NCBI GenBank assembly: GCA_003478935.1
Contig: QUFP01000003.1
Span: 81,453-145,452, forward strand
Length of the DNA: 64,000 nucleotides
DNA from: Firmicutes bacterium AF25-13AC
GTDB taxonomy: Bacteria > Bacillota > Clostridia > Lachnospirales > Lachnospiraceae
Reading direction: 5' to 3'
The notes beneath the pieces were generated by a model. It searched no databases, had not been told where the DNA came from, and was given only the letters and a program-made list of their open reading frames with translations. Made by a program: the position numbers and the translations under genes. Within the stretch, counting starts at the first letter, position 1. Each line of letters begins with the position of its first letter. This document shows positions 8,607 to 17,313 of this stretch, one piece after another.

Positions 8607-8629
8607 CCTCGGGCCATGCTGGCCCGAAG
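8607..8629. repeat. 23-bp palindrome, copy 7
   Basis: Arms CCTCGGGCCA and TGGCCCGAAG, directly after the TGA of the spoVG-like gene and 3-4 nt before the next Shine-Dalgarno. Confidence 0.92.
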
Positions 8630-8648
8630 CAGAAAGGAGGCGGGAACC

Positions 8649-9269
8649 ATGCCACGCAAACGGACGGGCTATGACGCGGCCTGCTATTACGACGGAAAAC
8701 TGCTGGGCCGCTGTACCAAAGCGGACAGCGACGCCTATACCCTGTTGATGAACGCCTGCGGCGGGGAGGCCGCCCGGGTCCTGCGGGAATATGCCTATTT
8801 TTCCCCGGAACTGAAAGCCATCTTAGAAAAGGCGGCGCTCATGCAGGCGGACCGGAGCCGGACGGGCGGAATGTTCCATGCGCCGAAAAGTTCCCCGTGG
8901 GGCGAGGTGCAGAGCTGTGAAACCCTCTGTCCGGGGGTGTTTCTGGTATCTACCGCCAGCCACGGCGGAACGATGGTGGCAAATGAGGTAGCCGCCGTCC
9001 TCTCCCCAGCGGCGAAAAAGTGCGGCTTCAAGGATAAGGGCTATATCTGCTATGAGGAGGACGCACAGGAAAGTGTGGTGCTCCGGGAGCTGCTGGACAA
9101 AAAACTGTGGAACATCCCTGACCGCATTAAGGACAAAGGACAGTTTGAAGAAAAGCTCAATCAGTCCATCCGGCAGTATCACCCCGAATACTGGCGGACA
9201 AGGCAGAGCGGACGAGAGGCCGCCGAAGCTGCCCGCAGCACAGCCCCGGCCAAAGAGGCCGCAAGATAA
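8649..9269 (+). CDS. DUF7007-like conserved ICE protein
   Basis: 206-aa protein. The central segment SSPWGEVQSCETLCPGVFLV, followed by STASHGGTMVA, resembles DUF7007, a domain common in ICE and phage proteins where a serine and a His-Gly-Gly loop are conserved. The N-terminus (MPRKRTGYDAACYYDGKL) is basic. ATG 8649 has AAAGGAGG 7 nt upstream; the frame upstream only runs into the palindrome. Function is unknown. It sits between the spoVG-like gene and prgI, so it belongs to the transfer operon. Confidence 0.65.
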   Translation: MPRKRTGYDAACYYDGKLLGRCTKADSDAYTLLMNACGGEAARVLREYAYFSPELKAILEKAALMQADRSRTGGMFHAPKSSPWGEVQSCETLCPGVFLVSTASHGGTMVANEVAAVLSPAAKKCGFKDKGYICYEEDAQESVVLRELLDKKLWNIPDRIKDKGQFEEKLNQSIRQYHPEYWRTRQSGREAAEAARSTAPAKEAAR

Positions 9270-9292
9270 CCTCGGGCCATGCTGGCCCGAAG
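9270..9292. repeat. 23-bp palindrome, copy 8
   Basis: Arms CCTCGGGCCA and TGGCCCGAAG, overlapping the end of the preceding gene by no base and followed within 4 nt by AAAGGAGG. Confidence 0.92.
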
Positions 9293-9313
9293 CAATAAAG
9301 GAGGTGTACCAAA

Positions 9314-9700
9314 ATGGCCTATGTGCCAGTACCAAAAGACCTTTCCAAAATCAAGACAAAGCTGGCCTTCAACCTAACGAAGCGCCAGCTTGTTTGTTTT
9401 TCCAGCGCGGCGGCGGTGGGCCTCCCGGCTTACCTGTTTTCCCGTGGCAGTATCGGGAACAGTGCCGCCATGTTCCTGATGATCGGCCTCATGCTCCCGT
9501 TCTTCTTTCTGGCTATGTATGAACGAGACGGTCTGCCGCTGGAAAAAGTGCTGAAAAACATCATCCGCACCCGGTTCCTCTATCCCCGTGTGCGGCCTTA
9601 CAAAACCGAAAACTTCTATGCGCTGCTTAGCGCCAGAAAGGAGGCGCAGCCGATTGCGAAACAGCAGAAGGGCCGGAAAGCCCGCAGGCAGAAAGCCTGA
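9314..9700 (+). CDS. PrgI family membrane protein
   Basis: 128-aa PrgI/TcpE-like component of Gram-positive conjugation channels. Residues 1-20 are cytoplasmic (VPVPKDLSKIKTKLAFNLTK), followed by two membrane segments (about residues 26-45 and 50-70) and a basic cytoplasmic tail. It carries RQLVCFSSAA and DGLPLEKVLKN motifs of the family. AAAGGAGG precedes the ATG. The VirB4 gene starts inside its 3' end, so the two products are coupled, as expected for partner proteins. Confidence 0.85.
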   Translation: MAYVPVPKDLSKIKTKLAFNLTKRQLVCFSSAAAVGLPAYLFSRGSIGNSAAMFLMIGLMLPFFFLAMYERDGLPLEKVLKNIIRTRFLYPRVRPYKTENFYALLSARKEAQPIAKQQKGRKARRQKA

Positions 9701-12045
9701 AAAGCAGGGCCTTACCGGCCTGTTCACGAAAGGAAAGAACATTCCCACCACCGCCCAGCAGACCCTCTTACCGGGAAATGTACCGGGACGGGGTGTGCCG
9801 GGTAGCGGACCGCTATTACACCAAAACCATTGAATACGAGGACATCAACTACCAGCTCGCACAGTCCGAAGATCAGGCAGCCATCTTTGACGGGTGGAGC
9901 GCCTGCCTCAACTACTTCGACAGCAGCCTTCCGTTCCAGCTTTCCTTCCTCAACCACCGGAGCCGCCCGGGCAGCCGGTACAGCGTGAACATCCCCATGC
10001 AGGACGATGATTACAACAGCGTCCGGTGTGAGTATGTGGAAATGCTGGAAAACCAGATCGCCAAAAGCAACAACGGCATTGTCCGCACAAAGCTCCTGAC
10101 CTTCGGCGTGAATGTGGACGACCTTCCCACCGCCAGGGCAAGGCTGGAACGTGTAGAGGCGGACATTTGCGGGAACTTCAAAAAGCTGGGCGTCAAGTGC
10201 CGCTCCCTTTCGGGGCTGGAACGGCTGGAGCTTCTTCACGGGCAGCTCCACCCCGGCAGCGGCTCCCCCTTCCGGTTTTCATGGGATATGATCCCCAAAA
10301 CCGGGCTTTCCACCAAAGACTTTATCGCCCCGGACAGCTTCGATTTTCGTTTCAGCCGTCTGTTCCGGGTGGGGACGACTTGGGGCGCTGCCTCCTACTT
10401 GCAGATTTTGGCCTCGGAACTCTCGGACAAGCTGCTGGCGGAGCTTTTGGAAATGGATGCGGAAATGACCATCACCCTCCATATCCAGACCGTCGATCAG
10501 GCCGCCGCCGTAAAATCCATCAAGGCCAAAGTCTCCGACATTGACAAGATGAAGGTGGAGGAACAAAAGAAGGCAGCCCGGTCAGGGTACGACATGGACA
10601 TACTTCCACCCGACCTTGTAACGTACAGCAACGACGCAAAGACCCTCTTGGAAGATTTACAGAGCCGGAATGAGCGAATGTTCCTTCTGACCTTCCTTGT
10701 GGTAAACATGGCCCCGACCCGCCGGGAGCTGGACAATGACCTGTTCACAGTGTCGGGTATCGTCCAGAAATACAACTGCACCTTGAAGCGGCTGGACTTC
10801 CAGCAGGAGGATGGTTTTCTTTCCAGCCTTCCGCTGGGCCATAACGGCATTGAGATCAAGCGCGGCATGACGACCAGCTCCACGGCCATTTTCGTTCCCT
10901 TTATGACGCAGGAGCTCCGCATGGATGGCGAAGCCGTCTATTACGGGCTCAACGCCCTTTCCCATAACGTCATCATGGCAAACCGGAAAAAGCTCAAAAA
11001 CCCCAACGGCCTGTTCCTCGGCGTGCCGGGCTCCGGTAAATCCTTCGCCGCAAAGCGGGAGCTTGTGAACGTGTTCCTTGCCACAAAAGACCGCATTATC
11101 GTGGTGGACCCGATGGGCGAATACTCGCCCCTTATCAGGCGGCTGGGCGGACAGGTCATCGAGATCGCCCCGGACAGCCCCCACCACATCAATCCGATGG
11201 ACATTGATTTGAGCTTCGACGAGGAAAACCCGATGGCGCTGAAAGCCGACTTTATCCTGTCGCTGATGGAACTGATCGTCGGCGGCAAGGACGGCTTGCA
11301 ACCGGTGGAGCGTACCGTCATTGACCGCTGTGTGCGCCAGATGTACCGGGAACACTTACAGGACCCGGAAACAAGCAAAATGCCGACCCTCCAAACCCTG
11401 TATGACCTGCTCTGTTCCCAGCCGGAGGGCGAGGCGGTACGGCTGGCAACTGCCCTTGAAATCTATGTGTCGGGTTCCCTTAACGTGTTCAACCATGAAA
11501 CCAATGTGGACTTAAACCGCCGTCTGGTATGCCTTGACTTAAAAAAGCTGGGGGCCGGACTTCGGACGATTGCCATGCTCATTATGCAGGACTTGGTAAA
11601 CTCGCAGGTGTCTATGAATTTCCTGCGTGGTATCGCTACATGGTGCTACTTCGACGAGTTCCATGTGCTACTCCGTGACCGGCTGACGGCAAGCTATTGT
11701 GTGGCGATCTGGAAAATGCTGCGAAAAAAAGGGTGCGTTCCCAGTGCTTTAACGCAGAACGTAAAGGATTTTCTGGCAAGCCCGGAGATTGAGAACATCT
11801 TTGAAAACTCGGACTTCCTTGTGCTGCTCTCGCAGGCACAGGGGGACCGGCAGATTTTAGCCAAACAGCTTGGGATCAGCCCCCACCAGCTTTCCTATGT
11901 GACCCATACCAATTCCGGCGAAGGGCTGCTGTTCTTCGGGAACACCACCATCCCGTTTGTTGACCGCTTCCCGCAGAACACAGAGCTGTACGCCATTATG
12001 ACCACCCGCCCGGAGGACAAAAAACAGGAAATGAACCGGGCATAA
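9654..12045 (+). CDS. VirB4-like conjugation ATPase, frameshifted
   Basis: Energises the conjugation channel at the membrane. After the frameshift at about 9763-9769 the frame runs 755 aa. The N-terminal part (KGKNIPTTAQQTL) is read from TTG 9654, which has AAAGGAGG at 9637-9644 inside prgI. ATPase signatures are Walker A (GVPGSGKSFAAKRE), a region around RIIVVDPMGEYSP and a Walker B-like TWCYFDEFHVLL. Lengths and order match ICE VirB4 proteins. The frame needs one base inserted or two lost around the sequence CCCTCTTACC, so it is probably a sequencing error. Confidence 0.92.
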
Positions 12046-12049
12046 CACA

Positions 12050-12072
12050 CTTCGGGCCATGATGGCCCGAGG
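12050..12072. repeat. 23-bp palindrome, copy 9
   Basis: Arms CTTCGGGCCA and TGGCCCGAGG, between the virB4 stop and the Shine-Dalgarno at 12078-12085. Confidence 0.92.
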
Positions 12073-12093
12073 TTTGGAAAGGAGGGATACATC

Positions 12094-13991
12094 ATCGGAA
12101 AGAAACCGGACAAACAGAATTTTCAAAGGCCGGGGCCGACGGAGAATACCGGGGGCAATCGCCCCGGACCGGCTGAACGGGAAGGGCCTTCCCCCGCACC
12201 ATCCCGACGCCTGCGGTTTGAGGACGAGGATACCGGGCAGGACAGTCCTTCGGGCCACGATGGCCCGAAGTCCAAAAGCGGCAAGTTTCAAGAGGACAGC
12301 CGGAAAAGCCGTCCCTCTGACCGCATGAGGCAGGAGGATGAAACGGGCGGGCCGCAGGATACCGGCAAGGCACAGGAGCCGGAGGGCTCCGCCGAGAAGG
12401 CCGGGAGCAAAAAGGACAAGTACCAGAAAGCACAGGCAAAAGCGGAACACGCCGGGGGAAAGCTGGGAAAGGCCCGGGAGAAACTGGACAAGACCGAGGC
12501 AAAACGGGCAGCGAAGAAGCCGCCGGGGCTTGCAAAAAAGGCAGTCCGGGGAGCCCGTACAGAAGCATGGTTCTATGTCCACAACAAGATACACGAGGTC
12601 GAGCATGAAAATGTGGGTGTGGAAGGAGCCCATAAATCCGAGCTGGCCGCAGAGGCCGGGACCCGGAAACTGACCCGCTATGCCAAACGCCGCTGGCAGG
12701 AACACCCTGCCCGGAAGGTGGCAAAGTGGGAACGGAAGGACATAAAAGCCCGGGCCAATGTGGATTTTCAGAAGATGGCCTCCGAGCACCCGGAGCTTAC
12801 CAGCAATCCGCTTTCCCGTGTGCAGCAGAAATGGAAACTGAAACGCCGGTATTCCAAAGAGGCAAAGGCGGCTGCAAAACAGGGTGCAAAGGCCGCAAAG
12901 AAAACCGCTGCCGCTTCGGGAACTGCGACCCGTCGGGCGGCGCAGTTTGTGACCCGTCATCCCGTGGCGGTGCTGGTCCTGCTCCTGCTGTTGCTGCTCT
13001 GTTTTCTTGTGTCGGCGGTAAGCTCCATCTTTCCCACGCTTGGCAGCGGCCTTGCCAATGCGTTATCCGGCACCTCCTACGCCTCGGAGGATACGGACCT
13101 GCTGGGGGTGGACGAGGACTACACAGCGTTGGAAAACGAGCTGGCGCAGACGGTGGCAAACATCGAAAGCACCCATCCCGGCTATGACGAGTACCGCTAT
13201 TCCGTGGACGAGATCGGCCATAACCCCTATGAGCTGGCGTCCTATCTCTCGGCAAAGTACCATGTCTATTTCCGGGAACAGGTGCAGGACGAACTGCGAG
13301 AAATCTTTGAGGCACAGTATGAGCTGACCTTGACGGAGGAAGTCGAGATACGCTACCGCACCGAAACCAGCACCGACCCGGAGACAGGGGAAACCACCAC
13401 CGAGGAAGTCCCCTATGAGTATTACATTCTCAATGTGACCCTCACAAACAAAACGCTGCCCGCCGTGATCCTGCCGAGGCTTGACGAACAGCAGCGGGAA
13501 ATCTACACCGTTATGCAGCAGCTCAAAGGCAACAAGCCCTATCTGTGGGAAGGGATTTACAACGGCGGCGAAGATACCGGCCCCAGCTATGAGATACCCG
13601 GCGAGGCGCTGGATGACCCAGCTTTTGCGGCACTCATGGAAGAAGCCACAAAGTACATCGGCTGGCCCTATGTGTGGGGCGGCTCCAGCCCCTCCACCTC
13701 CTTTGACTGTTCGGGCTTTGTCTGCTGGGTGTACACGGCCAGCGGCGTCCACAACCTGCCCCGTACCACGGCGCAGGGCATTTATAACCAGTGTGCCATC
13801 ATTTCTCCCTCCGAGGCAAAGCCCGGCGATATTATCTTTTTCACGGGAACCTATGACAGCCCCGGCCCTGTGTCCCATGTCGGGATTTATGTGGGCGACG
13901 GATGATGCTCCATTGTGGGTCGCCCATCCAATACGCAAACATCAATTCAAGCTACTGGCAAACACATTTCTATGCCTTCGGGCGTTTGTGA
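12094..13991 (+). CDS. NlpC/P60 peptidoglycan hydrolase of the conjugation machine (CD1108 family), frameshifted
   Basis: About 632 aa. A long charged Lys/Ala-rich cytoplasmic region (residues 1-285) leads to one membrane helix (VAVLVLLLLLLLCFLVSAV), an extracellular linker, and a C-terminal NlpC/P60 domain with catalytic Cys in FDCSGFVCW and His in SHVGIYVGDG. It opens the cell wall for the transfer channel. A GGG shortened to GG at 13900-13901 causes a premature stop; restored reading continues MMLHCGSPIQY to 13991. No ATG precedes residue 78: AAAGGAGG points to ATC 12094 as start. One palindrome is in-frame at 12248. Confidence 0.88.
12248..12270. repeat. 23-bp palindrome, copy 10 (coding)
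   Basis: Arms CTTCGGGCCA and TGGCCCGAAG, within the NlpC/P60 gene and read as PSGHDGPK, the same frame as in the other coding copies. Confidence 0.92.
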
Positions 13992-14013
13992 GCCAGAGGA
14001 AAGGAGTCCTTGC

Positions 14014-14280
14014 ATGAACAAGATCGACAAGCTCGATAAGGAACTGGAAAAAGCCCGGGAGAAGGCTGCCGAGTGGCAGGCCAAAATCCGGGAGCTGGAA
14101 AAGCAGAAACAGGAGGAAGAAAACAGCCAGATCGTGCAGGCGGTGCGCTCCCTCAAATTGACGCCCGCCCAGCTTATAGCCTTTTTGAATGACCCCAAAA
14201 ACAGCCTTATCACTTCGGGCCATACTGACCCGAAGCCGAAGGCACCCGAAAAGGAGGACACAGCCCATGAAGAAAACTAA
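14014..14280 (+). CDS. DUF4315 family protein
   Basis: 88-aa, almost wholly coiled-coil protein (KIDKLDKELEKAREKAAEWQ, then KIRELEKQKQEEE) followed by SLKLTPAQLIAFLNDPK. It matches the short DUF4315 proteins always found between the NlpC/P60 and DUF4366 genes in this ICE family. AAGGAG (14001-14006) supports ATG 14014. Its last 22 codons include a palindrome copy read as TSGHTDPK, and its end overlaps the next gene by 14 nt. Function is unknown; a scaffold in the transfer complex is a guess. Confidence 0.8.
   Translation: MNKIDKLDKELEKAREKAAEWQAKIRELEKQKQEEENSQIVQAVRSLKLTPAQLIAFLNDPKNSLITSGHTDPKPKAPEKEDTAHEEN
14213..14235. repeat. 23-bp palindrome, copy 11 (coding)
   Basis: Arms CTTCGGGCCA and TGACCCGAAG, in the DUF4315 gene, read as TSGHTDPK. 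Confidence 0.92.
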
Positions 14281-14914
14281 ATTTCGCAGGCTGGCGGCGA
14301 TGGCTTCCAGCCTTTTGTGTTGCCTGATCTTTACGGTCCCGGCCTACGCCCAGAGCAGCGAGCCGCAGCCGGAGACAACGCCCGCCCCGGTGGAAACCGA
14401 AGCAGAGCCGGAAACCCAGAACCCCTTTACCCCGGACGGGACGGGAACCGTGGTGGACAACGCCACCGACGAGGATGGAAAGGAGTTCTACACCATCACC
14501 ACAGCAGACGAGAGCGTGTTTTATCTGGTGATCGACAAACAGAAAACCAGCGAGAACGTCTATTTCCTCAATACCGTTACCACAGACGATCTTCTGCCTC
14601 TTGCCGAACAGGGTAAGGAACCGCCCAAAGAAGTGACCCCGGAGCCAGAGCCAAAGCCCACCGAACCGGTGGAGGAAGTACCGGAACCCGAGCCGGAGAA
14701 AAAGGACAGCCCCCTTCTCTCTCTGCTCCTGATTGGCGCGGTGGTGCTGGCCGGCGGTGGAATTGGTTACTATTTCAAGATTTACAAGCCGAAGCATGAG
14801 GCCCCGGATTTGGAGGATGATTACTGCGAATATGAGGACGGGGAGCTGGAGGAGATCGCAGAGGAACCCGAGGACGAAGATACCCCGCCGTGGGAGGAAG
14901 ATACGGAGGAATGA
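14267..14914 (+). CDS. DUF4366 family membrane-anchored ICE protein
   Basis: 215 aa. It has a signal peptide (about residues 1-29, ending VPAYAQ), an extracellular Glu/Pro/Thr-rich part, a compact middle domain (EFYTITTADESVFYLVIDKQ), a membrane helix (LLSLLLIGAVVLAGGGIGYY) and an acidic cytoplasmic tail (DEDTPPWEEDTEE). This layout matches DUF4366/CD1107-type proteins, presumed surface parts of the conjugation apparatus. AAGGAGG lies before ATG 14267. The downstream Cys-rich gene overlaps its stop. Confidence 0.85.
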   Translation: MKKTKFRRLAAMASSLLCCLIFTVPAYAQSSEPQPETTPAPVETEAEPETQNPFTPDGTGTVVDNATDEDGKEFYTITTADESVFYLVIDKQKTSENVYFLNTVTTDDLLPLAEQGKEPPKEVTPEPEPKPTEPVEEVPEPEPEKKDSPLLSLLLIGAVVLAGGGIGYYFKIYKPKHEAPDLEDDYCEYEDGELEEIAEEPEDEDTPPWEEDTEE

Positions 14915-14916
14915 GA

Positions 14917-15108
14917 ATGAATTTTACAAGCAGCCCTTTTGAACGAATGATGAAGGAAGTACCGCACCCCGGCTGGGACAATGACGACCCTTGTAAGGGA
15001 TGCCGTTACTACAAGGAGTGCAAAGGAAAGAAAAAACAGTGCCGGAAGAAGTTCCGGGCGCTGATCGTGGAGCCCCGCCCTTCGGGCCATCGTGGCCCGA
15101 AGTCTTAA
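14917..15108 (+). CDS. Small Cys-rich protein of unknown function
   Basis: 63-aa protein. A Cys cluster (CKGCRYYKECKGKKKQC) could bind a metal, probably zinc, with basic residues around it. ATG 14917 is 7 nt after GGAGG (14905-14909) and is preferred over ATG 14911. Its C-terminus is supplied by a palindrome copy read as PSGHRGPKS, then TAA, and the next gene starts at the following base. Function is unknown. Confidence 0.65.
   Translation: MNFTSSPFERMMKEVPHPGWDNDDPCKGCRYYKECKGKKKQCRKKFRALIVEPRPSGHRGPKS
15080..15102. repeat. 23-bp palindrome, copy 12 (coding)
   Basis: Arms CTTCGGGCCA and TGGCCCGAAG, the last codons of the small Cys-rich gene, read as PSGHRGPK. Confidence 0.92.
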
Positions 15109-15510
15109 ATGGACGCCCGGGAGCTGACCCGTGACGAGAAGAAGAAAATCCGTTCTCTTGTCATGGGGATGTGCGCCAACTATGACCGGGAAAGCGGCCT
15201 GTGCCTTCCTCTTGACTGTGCCTGCTATATGCTGCACAAGTGCTGGACAGGGGCGTACTGCCGTTATTTCCGTGAGGCTGTCCTACCTCTTAACCCGGAG
15301 CTTCAAGCGTCGCTGACAACGGAAGGCATCTCCCCGGAGCTGCGGGCCTGTGCGGTCTGCGGAAAGGCATTTTTGCCCGAGGGGCGTCAAGCCTACTGCT
15401 CCGACGCCTGCAAGGCCGAAGGGAACCGCCGGAAAAGCCGGGAACGCATGAGGAAAATGCGGGAGAAAAGGCCGGGCGGCTGTTACGATTTGCCGCCTCC
15501 AAAGGCTTGA
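15109..15510 (+). CDS. Cysteine-rich VLP-domain protein
   Basis: 133-aa protein with two Cys-rich modules. The first is CANYDRESGLCLPLDCACYM, the second a C-terminal zinc-ribbon-like CAVCGKAF...YCSDACKAEGNRRKSRERM. The LPLDCACYML stretch fits the Cys-rich VLP domain seen in ICEs of Clostridia. It is probably a small metal-binding DNA- or protein-binding factor. The start follows the upstream stop directly, with no clear Shine-Dalgarno, so it is likely translationally coupled. Confidence 0.8.
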   Translation: MDARELTRDEKKKIRSLVMGMCANYDRESGLCLPLDCACYMLHKCWTGAYCRYFREAVLPLNPELQASLTTEGISPELRACAVCGKAFLPEGRQAYCSDACKAEGNRRKSRERMRKMREKRPGGCYDLPPPKA

Positions 15511-15600
15511 CATTCCGGGCTTTTTTGAGGGTGTTTCCGGGGTGGGAATATCTTATTACATTCCTCCCCGGTCTGCCCTCTTATTTCGTAACATCCAGCA

Positions 15601-15623
15601 CTTCGGGTCATGTTGGCCCGAGG
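15601..15623. repeat. 23-bp palindrome, copy 13
   Basis: Arms CTTCGGGTCA and TGGCCCGAGG, followed at once by AGAAAGGAGG and a TTG start. This copy shows G-U-compatible changes in the arms. Confidence 0.92.
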
Positions 15624-15642
15624 CACAGAAAGGAGGGATCTC

Positions 15643-16233
15643 TTGGAGACAGTACAAGGATATGTGATTTTGAAAGCTGCCACCTTTGAAACCGGACACG
15701 GCTTTGCGCTGGGGCATAATCCGGGAGCACCGAGCCCCTTTGTGACCTGGCAGTTTACCGAGGGGGAAAACGGCCATCGGGATTACTACTGGGGCCGCTA
15801 TGGAACCAGTCAGGCGTGGGCGCATAGGGACTTTGACCGCCGGGTGGACGACTATCAGCAGCTTTACCATGCGGCGGTCAAGCATACCGAGCTGGGACCG
15901 GAGGGCGTTTACCGCTATTATTCCACCCAGCGACCCGTGGACATAGGAACTTACCCGAAGCCGCCGGATAACCAGCCTCTTTCCATTGTCAACTACGACG
16001 ATGACAGGCGGCGTCCTGTGGCAGACGGCAGGCTGATGGCATGGGGCGAACTGACCTACGCAAAGCCGCTGACCGAAAAGCAGATGGAGGATTATGAACT
16101 GAAACCAGCACCGGGCAATCCTGACCGGGTGCGCCCATCCATTACCGCCCGGCTCAAAGAAGGAACCAGAGGGCAGGACCCCCCGAAGGAGCCCGGCCAG
16201 AAGCGGAGCCATCAAAACCATGAGGAACGATAA
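15643..16233 (+). CDS. Conserved ICE protein, possibly YodL/LPD-type, function unknown
   Basis: 196-aa protein starting at TTG 15643 (AAAGGAGG 6 nt upstream). The N-terminal half has aromatic-rich strands (FALGHNPGAPSPFVTWQF, YYWGRYGTSQAWAHRDF) and later DIGTYPKPPDNQPLSIVNYD. I recognise it as a widespread accessory protein of this ICE family but cannot name the domain with certainty; YodL-like and large-polyvalent-protein associated domains are candidates. The C-terminus is basic and Pro-rich. It ends 12 nt before the next ORF with a Shine-Dalgarno between. Confidence 0.6.
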   Translation: METVQGYVILKAATFETGHGFALGHNPGAPSPFVTWQFTEGENGHRDYYWGRYGTSQAWAHRDFDRRVDDYQQLYHAAVKHTELGPEGVYRYYSTQRPVDIGTYPKPPDNQPLSIVNYDDDRRRPVADGRLMAWGELTYAKPLTEKQMEDYELKPAPGNPDRVRPSITARLKEGTRGQDPPKEPGQKRSHQNHEER

Positions 16234-16245
16234 AGGAGGATCGCC

Positions 16246-16428
16246 ATGCACGAAAAAGACAACTATCTGAAAACCGCCGAGCTCTCCACGGAGCAGAACT
16301 GCAACATGATCGACGGCGTACCCAACAATACGCCCATCCCACCCACGCCCCCGGAGCTGGACGCAAAGCCGCTGGACAAGGTAAAGGAGCCCAAAGAGCG
16401 CCGGAAAGGCCGGGAGCTGGAACGCTGA
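16246..16428 (+). CDS. Small conserved ICE protein (DUF4316-like fragment)
   Basis: 60-aa protein. KDNYLKTAELSTEQNCNMID then a Pro-rich segment and a basic tail. The opening resembles the N-terminus of DUF4316-type ICE proteins; full-length members are longer, so this may be a short form. AAAGGAGG (16233-16240) supports ATG 16246. Its stop overlaps the mobC ATG by one base, so translation is coupled. Confidence 0.55.
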   Translation: MHEKDNYLKTAELSTEQNCNMIDGVPNNTPIPPTPPELDAKPLDKVKEPKERRKGRELER

Positions 16429-16768
16429 TGGAGAACCGCAAGCGGAATGTCCATCTGCACGTCATGGTAACGCCGGACGAGCTGGCAGCCATCCATGAAC
16501 GGATGCTGAGGTGGGCATTTCCAACGCCGGGGCTTATGTACGGAAAATGGCTCTGAATGGGTATATCCTGCACATCGACCTTGCGCCCGTAAAAGAGCTG
16601 ATCTCTCTGCAACGGCGCTGTTCTAACAATCTCAATCAGGTTGCCATACACGCACACACCTATGGCGTGTACCCGGAGGAAATCGACGGATTGAAGCGGG
16701 ACTATGAAAAACTGTGGAGCGAGGTGTCAAAGGTGCTGCGGGAGCTTTCCGAGCTGGTGGCAAAGTAA
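16428..16768 (+). CDS. mobC: MobC-like relaxosome accessory protein, frameshifted
   Basis: About 113 aa; ribbon-helix-helix-type MobC that helps the relaxase melt oriT. It starts MENRKRNVHLHVMVTPDELA and, after restoring one lost G near 16503-16506, continues EVGISNAGAYVRKMALNGYI and EIDGLKRDYEKLWSEVSKVL. Its position just before the relaxase matches Tn1549-type elements. The distal part alone (from 16511) would give an 85-aa fragment. Terminator and palindrome copy follow it. Confidence 0.82.
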
Positions 16769-16773
16769 GACGA

Positions 16774-16819
16774 GGGCGGCAGGCTTCCGTTGCGGGGCTT
16801 GCCGCCCTGCTCTTTTTTT
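16774..16819 (+). terminator. Rho-independent terminator after mobC
   Basis: GGGCGGCAGGC pairs with GCTTGCCGCCC and is followed by a T run (16813-16819). It ends the transfer operon before the next promoter. Confidence 0.85.
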
Positions 16820-16823
16820 ACCA

Positions 16824-16846
16824 CTTCGGGCCAGTATGACCCGAAG
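16824..16846. repeat. 23-bp palindrome, copy 14
   Basis: Arms CTTCGGGCCA and TGACCCGAAG, immediately after the mobC terminator. Confidence 0.92.
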
Positions 16847-16850
16847 GTTT

Positions 16851-16910
16851 GGGACAGGATTTACTAATCTTTCGCAACATTTATGTCCCCGGGCAGGCAT
16901 GATAAAATAG
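16851..16910 (+). promoter_or_regulatory. Shared upstream element and promoter, copy A
   Basis: This 60-nt block aligns without gaps to 26221-26280. Shared parts include GGGACAG at its start, then CTAATC and TTCGCAACAT. A -10-like TAAAAT lies 17 nt after TTTATG. The twin lies before the serine recombinase gene, so both genes may answer to the same regulator. The repeat is seen; the regulatory role is inferred. Confidence 0.65.
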
Positions 16911-16943
16911 AGGTAGAAAGGATAGATAAAGGAGGTTTTGAAG

Positions 16944-17234
16944 ATGAAGATACTGCTGAAAATATTGGTTGCTCCCTTTGCTTTGGCGCTGTCCCTTCTG
17001 GCGGCTCTGCTGGTGTTTCTGTTTGAGATTTGTGCCGTCCTGCTGACGATTGCCTCTGTGATCCTGGCGGTGCTGGGTGTCGCTCTTTTTTTCACGCCGA
17101 CGCCCATAGGCGGGATTGTATTTCTGTTTCTTGCCTTCCTTCTTTCGCCGTATGGACTGCAAGCGGCGGCGGGCTCTCTTCTTTGGGCGCTGGACGGAGG
17201 CAAATCCGCTCTGTACCGGTTTCTGGCAAGTTAA
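16944..17234 (+). CDS. Small ICE membrane protein (CD1845 family)
   Basis: 96-aa very hydrophobic protein with two to three membrane segments (about residues 4-30, 36-55, 58-80) and a short polar tail (ALDGGKSALYRFLAS). AAAGGAGG (16928-16935) is 8 nt before ATG 16944, which I prefer to the TTG at 16938. It stands alone between terminators, under the shared promoter, just before the relaxase. Function is unknown. Confidence 0.75.
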   Translation: MKILLKILVAPFALALSLLAALLVFLFEICAVLLTIASVILAVLGVALFFTPTPIGGIVFLFLAFLLSPYGLQAAAGSLLWALDGGKSALYRFLAS

Positions 17235-17238
17235 GCAG

Positions 17239-17261
17239 CCTCGGGCCATACTGGCCCGAAG
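17239..17261. repeat. 23-bp palindrome, copy 15
   Basis: Arms CCTCGGGCCA and TGGCCCGAAG, 4 nt after a stop codon, next to a terminator-like hairpin. Confidence 0.92.
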
Positions 17262-17263
17262 TC

Positions 17264-17290
17264 GGGGCGGTCTGAATGGGCCGCCCCTTT
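17264..17290 (+). terminator. Terminator-like hairpin before relaxase gene
   Basis: GGGGCGG pairs with CCGCCCC, followed by TTTCTC. The weak T run suggests only partial termination into the relaxase gene. Confidence 0.5.
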
Positions 17291-17313
17291 CTCATGGAAA
17301 GGAGGAATGATTT

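Noticed and set aside
11857..12960. A 367-aa frame on the minus strand
   Set aside because: It lies opposite VirB4 and the NlpC/P60 gene; composition gives long antisense frames in GC-rich DNA and no motif is present.
13063..13938. A 291-aa frame on the minus strand
   Set aside because: Antisense to the NlpC/P60 gene, with no start signal or recognisable domain.
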